This document shows, one piece after another, positions 1-10,069 of a stretch of DNA of 31,141 nucleotides. A model generated the notes under the pieces. It had not been told where the DNA came from. It searched no databases and was given only the letters and a program-made list of their open reading frames with translations. This DNA is from Priapulus caudatus. Lineage: Eukaryota > Priapulida > Priapulimorpha > Priapulimorphida > Priapulidae. The DNA is taken from NCBI RefSeq assembly GCF_000485595.1, contig NW_014578035.1:3654-34794 (forward strand). Reading direction: 5' to 3'. Position 1 is the stretch's first letter. Each line of letters opens with the position of its first letter. The position numbers and the translations under genes were made by a program.

Positions 1-1147
1 CGTGTCTGCATATTGCGTTGCCTAACAATGTGGTTATCTTACGTACGGACTGCAAATTTTTACGTTTATATCGTTAGCAACAGACCTCAGATGAGCCCAG
101 ACGCTCTGCGGCTCTTGTTTGGATAGTAATTTTCAAAAATGTTGTAATCCAATAAATACTTTAAATATGCAATAATAGCATTGAAAATTATTAATATATG
201 TAATGTAATTATTATATAAAACATGAAAACAGATTCACAGATATGCACAGACAAGTACACTGCAGACGTATTGTCCAGACGCATTGTCTGGTTCACTTGA
301 TACAATGTATACACATCACAGTTATGATCAACATCGGCCACGCTTACGCTTGCGCTTGCAAATATGATATGCCTGCTGTATAACGCTAATGTGGCATAGT
401 AAGGGTGCCTGAGCCCGCTCAGATGCGCTGCCGTATAAAGTTGATAATTCAACAACCACTGTCCCGATTTTGACGATTTTTTTTTACTATCCCGGCGGGA
501 TACCAAGCATTGAAATCTGGTATCCAACACACGAATCTACTATCCCGCGGATATCGGGATACCGCTAATTTCGACCCCTGACACGTATGCCATTAACTCT
601 GTCTTATGCGATCAAGTCCACATCGGCAACTTATAACACATTTCTGTCGTTCTATCCAATAGCGTTGTCCCTTCCCCTACTAAAATACTGGCTAATTTCA
701 ACTTGCATTAGTGATAATAGGAAACAAATGCAGATATTCGCTGCGCAACAAGAATATATGGTGCAACAATAAATGGCGTATATATGTATAAATCAATGCA
801 AGAGTACAGAGCAGCGTGTGAGATACGAAGGCGCGCCGAGCGACGCACACACCTGGAAGAATTAGCGTGGGTTTAATCAGATGTTGCTTGTCTATTCACG
901 GCGTTGGCTATGACCACTGTATGCCCCCCCCCTCGACGCTAGACTGGTACCCGGTCGCACCTCTGGGCTTAGTTAGTCGATGAGTAATCGACGTGGGAGC
1001 GAGTAGCAGTCTAACCCTTACGCGCGCCCTGCGACACAGATGTGCGCAGCAAGCATTGCTAGAAGAGGGGGCGGGGGCGAATTGACATGCACATGACCAC
1101 ATGGCCGCGAGAGGGCAGTAGGCAACAATGAACAGCAATGGCGGACT
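1..1147. other. Non-coding stretch, no gene recognised
   Basis: No open frame here resembles a known protein. The left part is AT-rich; the part from about 800 to 1100 is more GC-rich and CpG-rich. Variants of TATCCCG...GGGATA occur near 489-560 (for example CTATCCCGGCGGGATACC and TATCCCGCGGATATCGGGATA) and form short palindromes that may be the edge of a decayed repeat. Confidence 0.5.
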
Positions 1148-1784
1148 TAGATACAATAATGTAACCCAACAAAAGTAGGGTTACAACTCGTCCCTATCCT
1201 TTTTTGTGGAGGAACCTCTGAGTGATTCACTCAGGGCGGTTTTATGGTTCGTTTTTCGAGACTACAACTTCTAAACTGGGTTAATTATTCTAAACACGAA
1301 CCTTTCTCTGCTATCTGGGGACTTACTATGTATCACAATACTCTGTATTAAACTAATATAACCTGTTACAAAAATTCGAAGTGACGAGCGGCGAATATAC
1401 TGAGTGCCATTTCTGTTGACCTGTGACGTACTTCGGTTTGAAGAGCGGATTCACCGACCAATCGGAGGGCGCTGCGTTTGCCGATCGCTAGGCGCATTGG
1501 GAATGCGTACGTCACAGGTCAACAGAAATGGCGCTCAGTATATTCGCCGCTCGTCACTTCGAATTTTTGTAACAGGTTATATTAGTTTAATACAGAGTAT
1601 TGTGATACATAGTAAGTTCCAAGATAGCGGAGAAAGGTTTGTGTTGAGAATAAACCCAGTTTGGAAGTTCTAGTCTCTGAAAACGCACCAGCAAACCGCC
1701 CTGAGTGATTCACTCATGGGTTCCTCCACACAAAAGGATAGGGACGCGTTGTAACCCTACTCTTGTTGGGTTACATTATTGTAT
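1148..1784. mobile_element. Fold-back element, long inverted arms, 12-bp flanking duplication
   Basis: Two arms of about 280 bp (1151-1431 and 1507-1784) are near-perfect reverse complements around a spacer of about 75 bp. The outer tips read ATACAATAATGTAACCC and its complement. The perfect 12-mer CAATGGCGGACT lies immediately outside both ends (1136-1147 and 1785-1796), as expected of a target-site duplication. The left tip carries three extra bases (TAG). No transposase frame is present, so this is a non-autonomous fold-back or MITE-type element. The family was not identified. A 12-bp duplication is longer than for most cut-and-paste superfamilies. Confidence 0.85.
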
Positions 1785-1796
1785 CAATGGCGGACT

Positions 1797-2484
1797 GTTT
1801 CTGATTTCATTTATGAGTTTCCAAAAAAGCGAGGAATATCAACGGATTTCGAGGTAATTTACTGCTAAGAGAAAGTAGTATCAGTGCGTAAATGCGGCGC
1901 GCAAATACGCAGATCGATTTGAGGGCCGTAGCACAGGAAGATCACGGGAAATTCTCGCGCGTAGCAATGGTGAGAAACAGTCAGAAACGGGCTAGTAGTG
2001 TCTGTTAAAGGGCGTTTTTTCCACACTTCCTGTAAAGTAACATAATGTTTCTCGGTCGAAATGAACAAAGAACACCTTGAAGAACACCCCTGTCGATTTT
2101 AAAGGGGCTAACCCCAGATTTACGCAAATGACATGGGTCTCAATCTGGACATCATCTCTATCCTTGAACCATGCATGTGTATCATAATAGTACTAGTAAA
2201 CAGAGCTAGTAGTACGATAATAAATATAATAAAATACAGCGTTACAACTGCTAGAGTTGAAATATAGAGCATGGACGTACGATGTAAACAAGCATACATG
2301 TACATACTAACGCCACGATAAAAAAAAATCGATAAATCTGTGTTAAATCGTCAATGTAACAATGGTAAACATGATGTAATATAATATTAATAGGAGTATA
2401 TGTAATAGTCATATTGTTAGATTCTGAGATTACGAGTATTAAACAGTCGTTTTGCTTTACCCCATTATTTTCCTTATATTTGTG

Positions 2485-2489
<5 letters not shown>
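1797..2489. other. AT-rich non-coding stretch
   Basis: This stretch lies between the fold-back element and the CT tracts. I see no exon with plausible splice sites or recognisable protein, and no structured repeat apart from short A runs. Confidence 0.5.
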
Positions 2490-2581
<92 letters not shown>

Positions 2582-2900
2582 ACTCTCGCTCTCGCTCTCT
2601 CTCTCTCTCTCTCTCTCCTCTCTCTCTTTCACTGATATCTTTGTTTTGATTTGTTTTCTCCTCTCTCTCTCTCTCTTTCGCTTTGCTCTTTCTTTCGCCT
2701 CTCTCTCTCTCTCTCTCTCTCTCCCTCCCCGCCCCCCTCTCTTCTCTCTCTTCGCTGGACTTTCCTCTCTCTCTTAGCTGTCTTCTCTCTTTTTTCTCTC
2801 ACTGTCTCTGTCTTCTCTCTCTCTCTCTTTCTCTCTTCTTCTCTCTCTCTTTCTCTCTCTCTCTTACCTTCTCACACTGTCTCTCTCTCTCCGCTGCGGA
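2490..2900. repeat. (CT)n microsatellite cluster
   Basis: An almost pure CT run covers about 2490-2630, followed by interrupted CT-rich sequence to about 2900. Serine/leucine-rich open frames on + and Arg/Glu-rich frames on - are by-products of the repeat. The tract lies immediately upstream of the first decayed copy of the UNC5 exon block. Confidence 0.95.
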
Positions 2901-3400
2901 GAATTGAAACATTAACCGAACAACGACAGAAGCACACACAGAGAATGTTAATGAACTCACGCACGCGGGGTTGACGACAGGACAGTGAAATTGTCGTGAA
3001 CAACAGTGGACCACAGTTATTTGAAGTTCTCTACAAATCGAGATTGGAAGACGTTGGAATGGTCATTAAATAACAACCAATAATCATAGTATCACTTATA
3101 CAATGGATTCATGTGGTTTACGCTAGAATCATGTGAAAACATTTAAGCTTTTAAGACGTGTTGACAATGTTAATCGTAAACAATAACTGTGGAAGTTCTA
3201 AAAACAATCGTGGAGTTCTTCCGCATCGAACGTGAGTGCCCCCTCGGTGACAGCAGCGGTCTATTGTTGTTCCGCAGGTTTTCCGTTGGCATTGGGAATA
3301 AGATCTGTGTCGCCATGGATCCGCCCGAACTCCCGCGGCAAGGCAACGATTGGGAGGCTGCTAGCCTTCCGCTGATGAAACGTAGACAGGTGCAGGCAAG
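2900..3400 (+). pseudogene. UNC5 tandem copy A: intron plus decayed death-domain exon
   Basis: This is a diverged duplicate of the intron and penultimate exon at about 6880-7400. The acceptor TTGTTCCGCAG precedes the exon-like part at 3278-3389, which contains shared blocks such as AAGATCTGTG, TGGATCCGCC, AACTCCCGCGGCAA and CGTAGACAG followed by a GTGCAG donor. It is 112 nt against 102 nt in the intact copy, and the extra bases break the death-domain frame. The preceding linker exon is absent. It is probably a dead duplicate. Assembly error within a true tandem array cannot be excluded. Confidence 0.8.
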
Positions 3401-3678
3401 TCATGCTGTGGATCTCTCTATCTCTCGCTTCTTATCTCTCTTACTTGTCTCTCTCTTGTTGTCTCTCTGATTCTCTTACTGTCTCTCTCTTGTTGTCTCT
3501 CTATCTCTCTGTCTCTCTCTCTCTCTCGCTGTCTCACTCTCTCTCTCTCTCACTCTCTATCTCTTTTCTTCTCTATCTCTCTCTCTCTCGCTGTCTCTCT
3601 CTCACTCTCTATCTCTCTCTTTCTGTCTCTCTGTCTATTTCTCACTGTCTCTGTCTTTCGCTCCTCTCTTCTCTCTCT

Positions 3679-3710
<32 letters not shown>

Positions 3711-4165
3711 TCATTCTCTTCTCTCTCTCTCTGCTCTCTCTCTGCGTTCTCTCTTGTCTCTCTCTGTCTGCTCTGTCCGCTCTCCTCTTCTCTCTCGGCC
3801 TGGATTCTCCCTGTCTCACTCTAACTTCTAACGCCTCCTCTCTTTCATCACCTCTCCTCTCTCTTCTCTCTACTCTTTCTCTCTCTCTCATTCTAACTCT
3901 CCTCTTTTTCTCTCTCTCTCTTCTCTCTCTTCTACTTCTCTCTCTCTCCTTCTGCATTCTCTCCTCTCTTCTCTGCTCGTTCTCTCTGTCTCTCTCGTGT
4001 CTGTATGTCTCTCTCTGCTCTTCTCTTCTCTTCGCGTGTCTCTGTCTCACTCTAACCTCTAACCCTCCGCCTCTCTTTCATCACCTCTCTCTCTCTCTCT
4101 CTCTTTGCTTTCTCTCTTCTCTCTTCGTTTCTCTCTCTCTCTCTCTCTCTCTCGTTTCTCTCTCT

Positions 4166-4218
<53 letters not shown>

Positions 4219-4520
4219 CTCTTCTCTCTAACTCTCTCTCTCTCTCTCTCTTCTTCTCTCTCTCTCTCTCTTCTCTCTCCGCTCTCTCTGGTCTTCTTCT
4301 GCTCTCTCCTCTCTCTCTCTCTGTCTTCTCATCACCTTCTTCCTTCTAACCTCCCTCCCTTTTCTCTCATCACCTTTCTCCCTCTAAACCCCTCTCTCTT
4401 CTCATCATCTCTTTCATCTAACCCTCCCCCCCTCTCTCTTCCCTCTCTCTTATCACCTTCGTCTTCTACCTCTGCTTCTCATTCACCTTCTCTCTCTAAG
4501 CTTTTAACCTTCTTACTCTG
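3400..4520. repeat. CT-rich low-complexity tract
   Basis: About 1.1 kb of interrupted CT/CTT repeats, with recurring phrases such as TCTAACCTCTAACCCTCC and CTTTCATCACCTCTCT that indicate a degenerate higher-order tandem unit. No exon is recognised here. Long Ser/Leu-rich and Arg/Glu-rich open frames are repeat artefacts. Confidence 0.9.
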
Positions 4521-4940
4521 CTGCACAGGAGGTGAGTAGAGAGTCTGTCAAAACAACGCCCATGAAGCACCACCTTCTCATCTTCTAACCCTCCCTCTCT
4601 CTCTCTCTCATCACCTTTCTCCCTCTAACCCCCTTTCTCTTCTCTCACCTCTCTTTCTCTAACCCCCCCCCTTCTCTCCCTCTCTACTCATCACCTTTCT
4701 CTCTCTAACTTTTAACCGTTCTCTCTGTGCACAGAGCCCTGTGAGTGAGAGTCCGTCAAAACACGCCCATGAACCATGAAGCACCACGCCCTCTTCTTTT
4801 TCTTTTTTTCCTCTACCCTCCTCTCTACTCTCTCTCATTACCTTCTCTCTCTACTTTAACCTTTTCTCTGTTCGGCAACAGAGCGTGATTGAGAGTCCGT
4901 CAAACACGCTCATGAAGCACCACCTTCTCTCTCTAACCCC
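4521..4940 (+). repeat. Tandem fragments of the UNC5 linker exon 5' edge
   Basis: Three short copies of the acceptor and first ~40 bases of the linker exon occur near 4524-4582, 4724-4796 and 4873-4925, each embedded in CT-rich sequence. Each has a CACAG or similar acceptor, then variants of GAGCGTGAGTGAGAGTCCGT, then an ACGCCCATGAAGCACCACC-like end where the true exon has ACGCCCAAGAAACCGAGG. The spacing (about 150-200 bp) suggests tandem duplication of the intron-exon boundary. A fourth copy lies near 6528-6582. None continues into the rest of the exon. Confidence 0.75.
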
Positions 4941-4957
4941 TCGCCTCTCTTCTCTCA

Positions 4958-5008
<51 letters not shown>

Positions 5009-5022
5009 CCCTCTTCTCTCTT

Positions 5023-5067
<45 letters not shown>

Positions 5068-5365
5068 TACCTCTCTCACACTGTCCTCTCTCTCTCTTCT
5101 CGCTGGCATGTCTCTCTCTATATACTCTCATCACTTTCTCCTCTAACCTCTAACCCTCCCTCTCTTTCATCACATCTCGCTAACCCCTCTCTCTCTCTCT
5201 CTCTCTCTCATCACCTTTTCTCTAACCCCCCTCTCTCTCTCATCACCTTCTCTCTCTAACCCCCCTTTCTCTCATCACTTCTCTTTCTCTCATCACTCTC
5301 TCTAACCCACTCCGGATCTCTCTCTATCACCTTCTCTCTTCTAATTCAACGCTTCTCTCTCTCTC
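4941..5365. repeat. CT-rich tract between exon fragments
   Basis: CT microsatellite with recurrent CTAACCCC and TCATCACCTTCT phrases, the same degenerate intron unit seen at 3.4-4.5 kb. No coding sequence is supported. Confidence 0.85.
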
Positions 5366-6070
5366 GCCATCACAGAACTCAGTGTCAGTAAGAGAAGCCG
5401 TCGGGCCCCACGACCCAATAAGCCGGCTTCTGGATCGATCGCCGTGGTCTGACGTCACTGGACGTGAACGCATCGCTGCCAGGAAACCACCACACAGCCT
5501 GTCTCAGTGTGACGCGAGCGTTCGCGAACCAACGACGAAAACACATAGGAAACTGTGCGCGAATGACAGCTGAGAATTGAAACATTACCCGACAACGACA
5601 GACACACAACGAGAAATGTTACACTGAACCACGCTCACGCTGTGTGGACGACAGCGGACAGTGAAATTTGTCGCGTGAAACAAACAGATGGAACACATAT
5701 TGAGTTCTCACACAATGAGATTGGGAAACGTTGGAATGTTTCATAAGATAACAACAATAATTCATATATTCACTATATACAATGGATCACTGTTTATGCG
5801 TAACAGTGGAAAAACATTAAGTTTACGTGTAACAATGTAATCGTAATAACTACTGATTCTAAATAAGAAGTTGGAAAGTTCTTCGCTCGAACGGTGTAGT
5901 GCCCCCTGGTGACAGGCAGCGCGTCTATGGTGTTTCCGCAGGTTTCCGGCTTTGCACTGTGACGAAACTAATAGAGATCTGCGTCGCACTGGATCCGCCG
6001 AACTCCCGCGGCAACGACCGGAGGCTTGCTAGCATCCGCTATTGAACATCAGGACAGAGTGAGCAGGGAT
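5366..6070 (+). pseudogene. UNC5 tandem copy B: decayed linker and death-domain exons
   Basis: The second diverged copy of the block includes both exon positions. The linker-exon counterpart starts after CCATCACAG at 5378 and shares GGATCGATCGCCGTGGT, GACGTCACTG and CCAGGAAACCACCAC with the intact copy, but indels destroy the frame. The death-domain exon counterpart (about 5942-6057) follows GTTTCCGCAG and keeps TGGATCCGCCGAACTCCC, but has in-frame stops and a damaged donor (GACAGAGTGAG in place of GACAGGTGAG). The intron between them matches copies A and C. It is most likely a non-functional tandem duplicate. Confidence 0.8.
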
Positions 6071-6144
6071 GCTGTGGATGTCTCTATCTCTCGCTCTCAA
6101 AATCTCTCTCACTGTCTCTCTTCTCGCTGTCTCTCTCTGGGTCT

Positions 6145-6181
<37 letters not shown>

Positions 6182-6601
6182 CTCTGTTTCACTCTCTCTC
6201 TTAATCTCACTTACACAGCACGACACTCACACACGTGGTTACCTCTCTTCCACATGGTCTCTCTCTCTCTCTCTCGCTTGTCTCTTTTGTCTCTCTCTCT
6301 GCTCTCTCGCTTGTCTCTCTCTCTCTCTCTCTCTTCTTGATCTCTCTCTATTTTATGTTCTCTCTCTCTCTCTTCTCTCCCTCCTCTATCTCGCTTTCTA
6401 ATCTCTCTCTTTCTCTTTCTCTTTTCTCTTTTCTCTTTCTCTTTCTCTCTCTCTCTCTCTCCTCGCATCGCTCGCTCGCTGCTCATCCCCTCTTTCTCTA
6501 ACTTTAAATACCTTCTTTCTCTCTGCTGCACCAGAGCGGATGAGTGAGAGTCCGTCCAGGCACAGCACATGAAAGCATCACCTCCCTCTCTATAAGCCTC
6601 C

Positions 6602-6686
<85 letters not shown>

Positions 6687-6700
6687 CCTTCTCTCTCTCT
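6071..6700. repeat. CT tracts with one more linker-exon fragment
   Basis: Dense CT microsatellite covers 6071-6525 and 6590-6690. Between them, 6528-6582 carries another truncated copy of the linker exon start (GAGTGAGAGTCCGTCC) that ends in the CATGAAAGCATCACC-type junction. The tract forms the intron immediately before the intact linker exon. Confidence 0.85.
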
Positions 6701-6708
6701 GCGCACAG

Positions 6709-6824
6709 AGCGTGAGTGAGAGCCCGTCAGCCACGCCCAAGAAACCGAGGCTTGGATCGACCGCCGTGGTGACGTCACTGGGAGTGAACGCACCGTGCCA
6801 GGAAGCCACCACGCAGCTGTTCAG
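6709..6824 (+). CDS. UNC5: UNC5-like netrin receptor, linker exon before death domain
   Basis: This 116-nt exon follows the acceptor TCTGCGCACAG and ends at TTCAG/GTGACC. It reads in phase 0 as 38 codons plus two bases, beginning [16 protein letters not shown] and ending EATTQLF plus a split Arg. The end (TTQLFR then LPLGTRTKICAALD in the next exon) resembles the vertebrate UNC5B junction (TTQL, then an R-Q-K-I-C-x-S-L-D motif). It corresponds to the cytoplasmic stretch between the UPA and death domains, facing the cytosol of a single-pass receptor. The first half has no clear homology and is Ser/Lys-rich. The ZU5, UPA and extracellular exons are not visible and should lie upstream of the window. 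Start and end rest on splice consensus and phase agreement with the next exon. Confidence 0.85.
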
Positions 6825-7287
6825 GTGACCGAGCATTCGCGAACCACGACGGAACATGTAGAAACGTTCACGAATGACAACAGAGCATTGAAACGCTTCA
6901 GAACGATGACAGAACGAGGAGAAACGTTCGCAAATGACAACGGAGCGTTGAAACGCTTCGGTACGATGACAAAACACCCAACGAGAATTGTTCACGAACC
7001 ACGTGCGAGTGTGACGACAGGACATTGAAATAGTCTCGAACAACAGTGGAACACATTATTGAAATTCTCACTAATGAGATTGCAACGTTGGAATGTTCAT
7101 AGATAACAGTGGATCATACATTTACTTATAACAGTGGATCATGCGTTTACACGTAACAGTGAAAACATTTAAGCATTTACGTGTAACAATGTAATCGTAA
7201 AAACTATGGAATTCTAAAAAGAAGTGGAGTTCTTTGCTCGAACGTGAGTGCCCCCTGGTGACAGCAGCGGTCTCTTGTCTTCCGCAG
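6825..7287 (+). other. UNC5 intron with short internal tandem repeats
   Basis: The intron runs from GTGACC to TTCCGCAG. It carries a duplicated ~60-bp unit (about 6855-6975, with GAAACGTTC, AATGACAAC and TTGAAACGCTTC recurring) and a ~30-bp unit built on AACAGTGGATCAT (about 7105-7170). The last ~350 bases are the part shared with decayed copies A and B. Confidence 0.75.
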
Positions 7288-7389
7288 GCTTCCGCTTGGC
7301 ACGAGAACTAAGATCTGTGCCGCACTGGATCCGCCGAACTCCCGCGGCAACGACTGGAGGCTGCTAGCATCCCGCATGAACGTAGACAG
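7288..7389 (+). CDS. UNC5: UNC5-like receptor, death domain N-terminal exon
   Basis: A 102-nt exon between GTCTTCCGCAG and GACAG/GTGAGG. With the split codons it reads R-LPLGTRTKICAALD, then PPNSRGNDWRLLASRMNVDR. This closely matches the UNC5 death domain start, including the nearly invariant SRGNDWRLLA segment of UNC5B (helices 1-3). UNC5 death domains take part in netrin-dependent repulsion and in pro-apoptotic signalling without ligand, through partners such as DAPK in vertebrates. Both ends are phase 2, consistent with its neighbours. This is the only one of three copies with an uninterrupted frame. CTCC-type microsatellite follows in the next intron. Confidence 0.93.
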
Positions 7390-7420
7390 GTGAGGCAGGG
7401 ATGCTCTCTCTACCTCTCTC

Positions 7421-7492
<72 letters not shown>

Positions 7493-7542
7493 CCTCCCCC
7501 TCTCACCCACCCTTCTATAACTCTCCTCTCTCTCTCTCACTG
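7390..7542 (+). other. CT-repeat intron lacking an AG acceptor
   Basis: The donor GACAG/GTGAGG is good. The rest of the intron is almost pure pyrimidine. After the GGCAGGG at 7393-7400 no AG dinucleotide occurs until 7571-7572, which is inside conserved coding sequence. Phase and homology (VDR then YINYFATK) put the junction between 7542 and 7543, after CTCACTG, so the acceptor is TG where CACAG would be expected. It could be a genuine TG acceptor, a damaged site, or a base error in low-complexity sequence. Confidence 0.8.
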
Positions 7543-7714
7543 GTACATCAACTACTTTGCGACCAAACTGAGCCCCACCGACACGATACTGGATCTGTGG
7601 GAAGCGCTTCACTGTGACAGTGGCGCCCTCACTGAGCTGGTGGCCATCCTGCACAGCATGAGTCGCGATGACGTCTGCCGAAGCGTCGAGAGCGACCTCG
7701 GCTCATGGTTGTGA
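7543..7714 (+). CDS. UNC5: UNC5-like receptor, terminal exon (death domain C-terminal half)
   Basis: Reads from the split Arg codon as YINYFATKLSPTDTILDLWE, then ALHCDSGALTELVAILHSMS and a short tail ending DLGSWL, with stop TGA at 7712-7714. The core (x-NYFATK-x-SPT-x-x-ILDLWEA) is diagnostic of UNC5 netrin receptors: vertebrate members end with the same NYFATK..SPTGVILDLWEA block followed by a ~30-residue helix region. The length of 56 residues after the junction fits the family. The C-terminal tail differs from vertebrate paralogues. The 3' UTR presumably runs into the GA/AT repeat block downstream. No clear AATAAA was seen in the first several hundred bases. Confidence 0.93.
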
Positions 7715-8560
7715 CCTGCCTTCGTCCGGCCGGGGTCAGGGGTCAACGAGGGGGCGCCACCCGCCTTCTTCTGGGGGTCCAGGCGTGATAGGTTTAACTC
7801 TGAATCCAAGCGATAGATGTCGCCACGAGTACCTCTGACACTGGCTACGCTAATGCCTTCCTTCACTAACGTGGTGGGTGAGGGAGGGGCACGTATATAT
7901 AATACACAGAGTGAGCGGGGATATATATATATATATATATTAGAGAGAGAGAGAGCAGAGAGAGAAGAGAGAGAGAGAGAGAGAGGAAGAGATGCGAAAG
8001 AGATGAGATGGAGGGAGAGGGCGAGCCTGGAGACAGACAAAGAAAGGGGTGAGAGAAGGGGGGCAAGACTGTGAGAAATACTGAAAGAGCAAAGACAGAC
8101 TGACGAAAAAAACGAGAAAGAGAATTAGAGCGAGAGAGAGAGCAAGAGAGATGGAGAGAAAACAGAGATTAAGAGAGATTAGAGAGAGAGAAGAGATAGA
8201 GAAGAAGTGGGGGGGCAGGGGAGACCTGGTGTGGAATAGTAGTAATATATATATATAGTATAATATATTATATATATATAATGTATATACAGAGGAATTG
8301 TGGATTCTAGTTTTTGATGGAATTATGAGAATTGGCACGCTGTGGTAGGGTGTCAATATGCAATACACCACCGAATTTCTTTGTAAAGATTGTTTTTCAA
8401 ATGTACCGAAGGTGTAGTCTCCCACGTGCATGTGTGCGTCCGTTCCGTCTTTAAAAATCTATAAAGACCGTCGTGCGGCACGTGTAAATATTTGATTATA
8501 GGTGTTACGCGTGTCTATCTATGCCTGTAGTTTCGTGATGACGTCCAATGGATGGCTGAA
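7715..8560 (+). repeat. UNC5 3' flank: GA/AT repeat block, copy 1 of a duplication
   Basis: Unique GC-rich sequence to about 7900 is followed by (AT)n at 7920-7940, GA-rich sequence at 7941-8218, more AT repeats at 8240-8285, then unique sequence containing TATACAGAGGAA, GTGGATT and ATTATAGGTGTTAC. The same order recurs at about 10440-11070, so this is one half of a diverged direct duplication that flanks the GGTACC minisatellite. Part may be UNC5 3' UTR. Confidence 0.7.
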
Positions 8561-8934
8561 TGCGGATGTGAAGAGTGACCGCTTGGCGACTGTGTTTACA
8601 GTAGAGGTAATAGTCTTAATCTCTCTCTCTCTCTGTGTCTCCTTTCTCGTCTCTCTCTATTCGCTCTTTATCTTCCCCGACTCGCCCTAATCCTATCTAT
8701 CTCTCCCACTCTTGGTTTCTGCTCTTCTTCTGCTGGTCTACTTGCTGCTTATTCTGTTGTTGTTGTTGTTAGTTGTTGTTGTGTTGTTGTTCTTATTTGG
8801 TTGGCCGAAACATAGCACCCACACGTACACAAAACACAGCGCACACATTTACATTGTGTTGTCTTGATTGACATGTAAATGAATAATAACTTACCCCCCC
8901 CCCGTACCCTACAGCTGGGTCATACGCTATGGTG
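8561..8934. other. Non-coding spacer with TTG repeat
   Basis: No gene seen. A short CT run (about 8621-8635) and an interrupted TTG/GTT trinucleotide run (about 8755-8790) are present, followed by a poly-C run at 8894-8903 directly before the GGTACC array. Confidence 0.6.
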
Positions 8935-9535
8935 TTTCCGGTACCTATGTGATCCCGCAGTACGACCAGGACTATGTGTCCCGTACCTATGTGTTCCGTA
9001 CCTATGTGTCTAGTACCCTGGTACCTATGTGTTCCGTGTACCTATGTGTCCCAGTTACCCCAGGTTACCTATGTGTCCCGGTACCGACTATACTGTTCCG
9101 CGTACCTAATGTGTCCCAGTACCCGGTACCCTATGTGTAACGGACCTATGTGGTCCCGGTACCTAACGTGTCTCGAAGCCTATGTGTCTCCACGTACCGA
9201 GGTACCTATGTTGTCCCGAGTAACCGTATGTGTTCTGGTAAACTATGTGCCCCAGTACCCCAGGTACCTATGTGTCCTGGTACCTATGTGTCCGCGGTAC
9301 ATATGTGTTCAGGTACCTATGTGTTCCTGGTACCTATGTGTCCCGGTACGCTATGTGTCTGGTAGCCTATTCGTGTCCCAGTACCCAGGTACCTATGTGT
9401 GCGCGGTACCGTATGTGCTTCGCGGTACCACCATCGTGTCCCAGTACCGCCCAGCGTACCTACCTATGTGTCGCACGTAGCCTATGTGTCCCGGTACGCC
9501 TATATGTCCCAGTACCGACAGGTACCTTATGGGCC
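8935..9535 (+). repeat. GGTACC minisatellite, forward arm
   Basis: About 35 degenerate copies of a roughly 16-bp unit with consensus GGTACCTATGTGTCCC, with single-base indels between copies. The unit centre GGTACC is itself a palindrome. Open frames rich in Tyr, Val, Cys and Pro arise from the repeat and are not genes. Confidence 0.95.
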
Positions 9536-9624
9536 CCCCTACTAAAAAAAACTTTATTTTTGTTTGCCTGACATAAACACCTAGACCTAATCGCTGAAAT
9601 CCTTTTGTTGTGTACTGGAAACAT
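9536..9624. other. Spacer at the centre of the inverted minisatellite
   Basis: About 85 bp of non-repeat sequence (ACTAAAAAAAACTTTATTTT, then GACATAAACACC and TTGTTGTGTACTGG) separates the two oppositely oriented halves of the GGTACC array. It forms the loop of a possible very large hairpin. Confidence 0.8.
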
Positions 9625-10030
9625 AGGTACCTGTGCCCGGACACATAGGACCTGGGTACCTAATGGGACCACAAGAGGTACGCAGGGAATCACATAGTAC
9701 CCGGGACACATGAGGTACCTGGATACTGGGACACCATGAGTAACCCCGACACACAAGGTACCTGGGTACTGGGACACATTAGGTACCGAAACACATAGGT
9801 ACCCTAGGGACACATAGGTACTGGGTACTGGGACACATAGGTACCTCGCGGGACACATAGTACCCGGGGACACATAGGTACCTAGTTTGGATACTGTGGA
9901 CAACCATAGGTACCGGGACACAAATAGATAACCTGGGTAGCTGGACATGGGCCATAGTACCGGGACAGCATACGCCTCGCCTAGGCGGGCATAGGTATGG
10001 GCCGGGAAACGCGCATAGGTACCGGACACA
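9625..10030 (-). repeat. GGTACC minisatellite, inverted arm
   Basis: The same unit in reverse orientation (consensus GGGACACATAGGTACC), about 25 degenerate copies. With the forward arm it makes a large inverted repeat. The switch of orientation is clean: no forward unit occurs after about 9625 and no reverse unit before it. Confidence 0.95.
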
Positions 10031-10069
10031 TATTATGACCCACCCTTCCAGCACCCATGCAAGGGTGTC

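Noticed and set aside
2799-3014. Minus-strand frame over copy A flank
   Set aside because: Half is GA repeat and the rest is duplicated UNC5 intron sequence.
2414-6690. Many long Ser/Leu-rich (+) and Arg/Glu-rich (-) open frames
   Set aside because: They are translations of CT/GA microsatellites; no start, splice or domain evidence.
8949-10054. Open frames rich in Tyr, Val, Cys and Pro
   Set aside because: They arise from the 16-bp GGTACC minisatellite and change frame with each indel.
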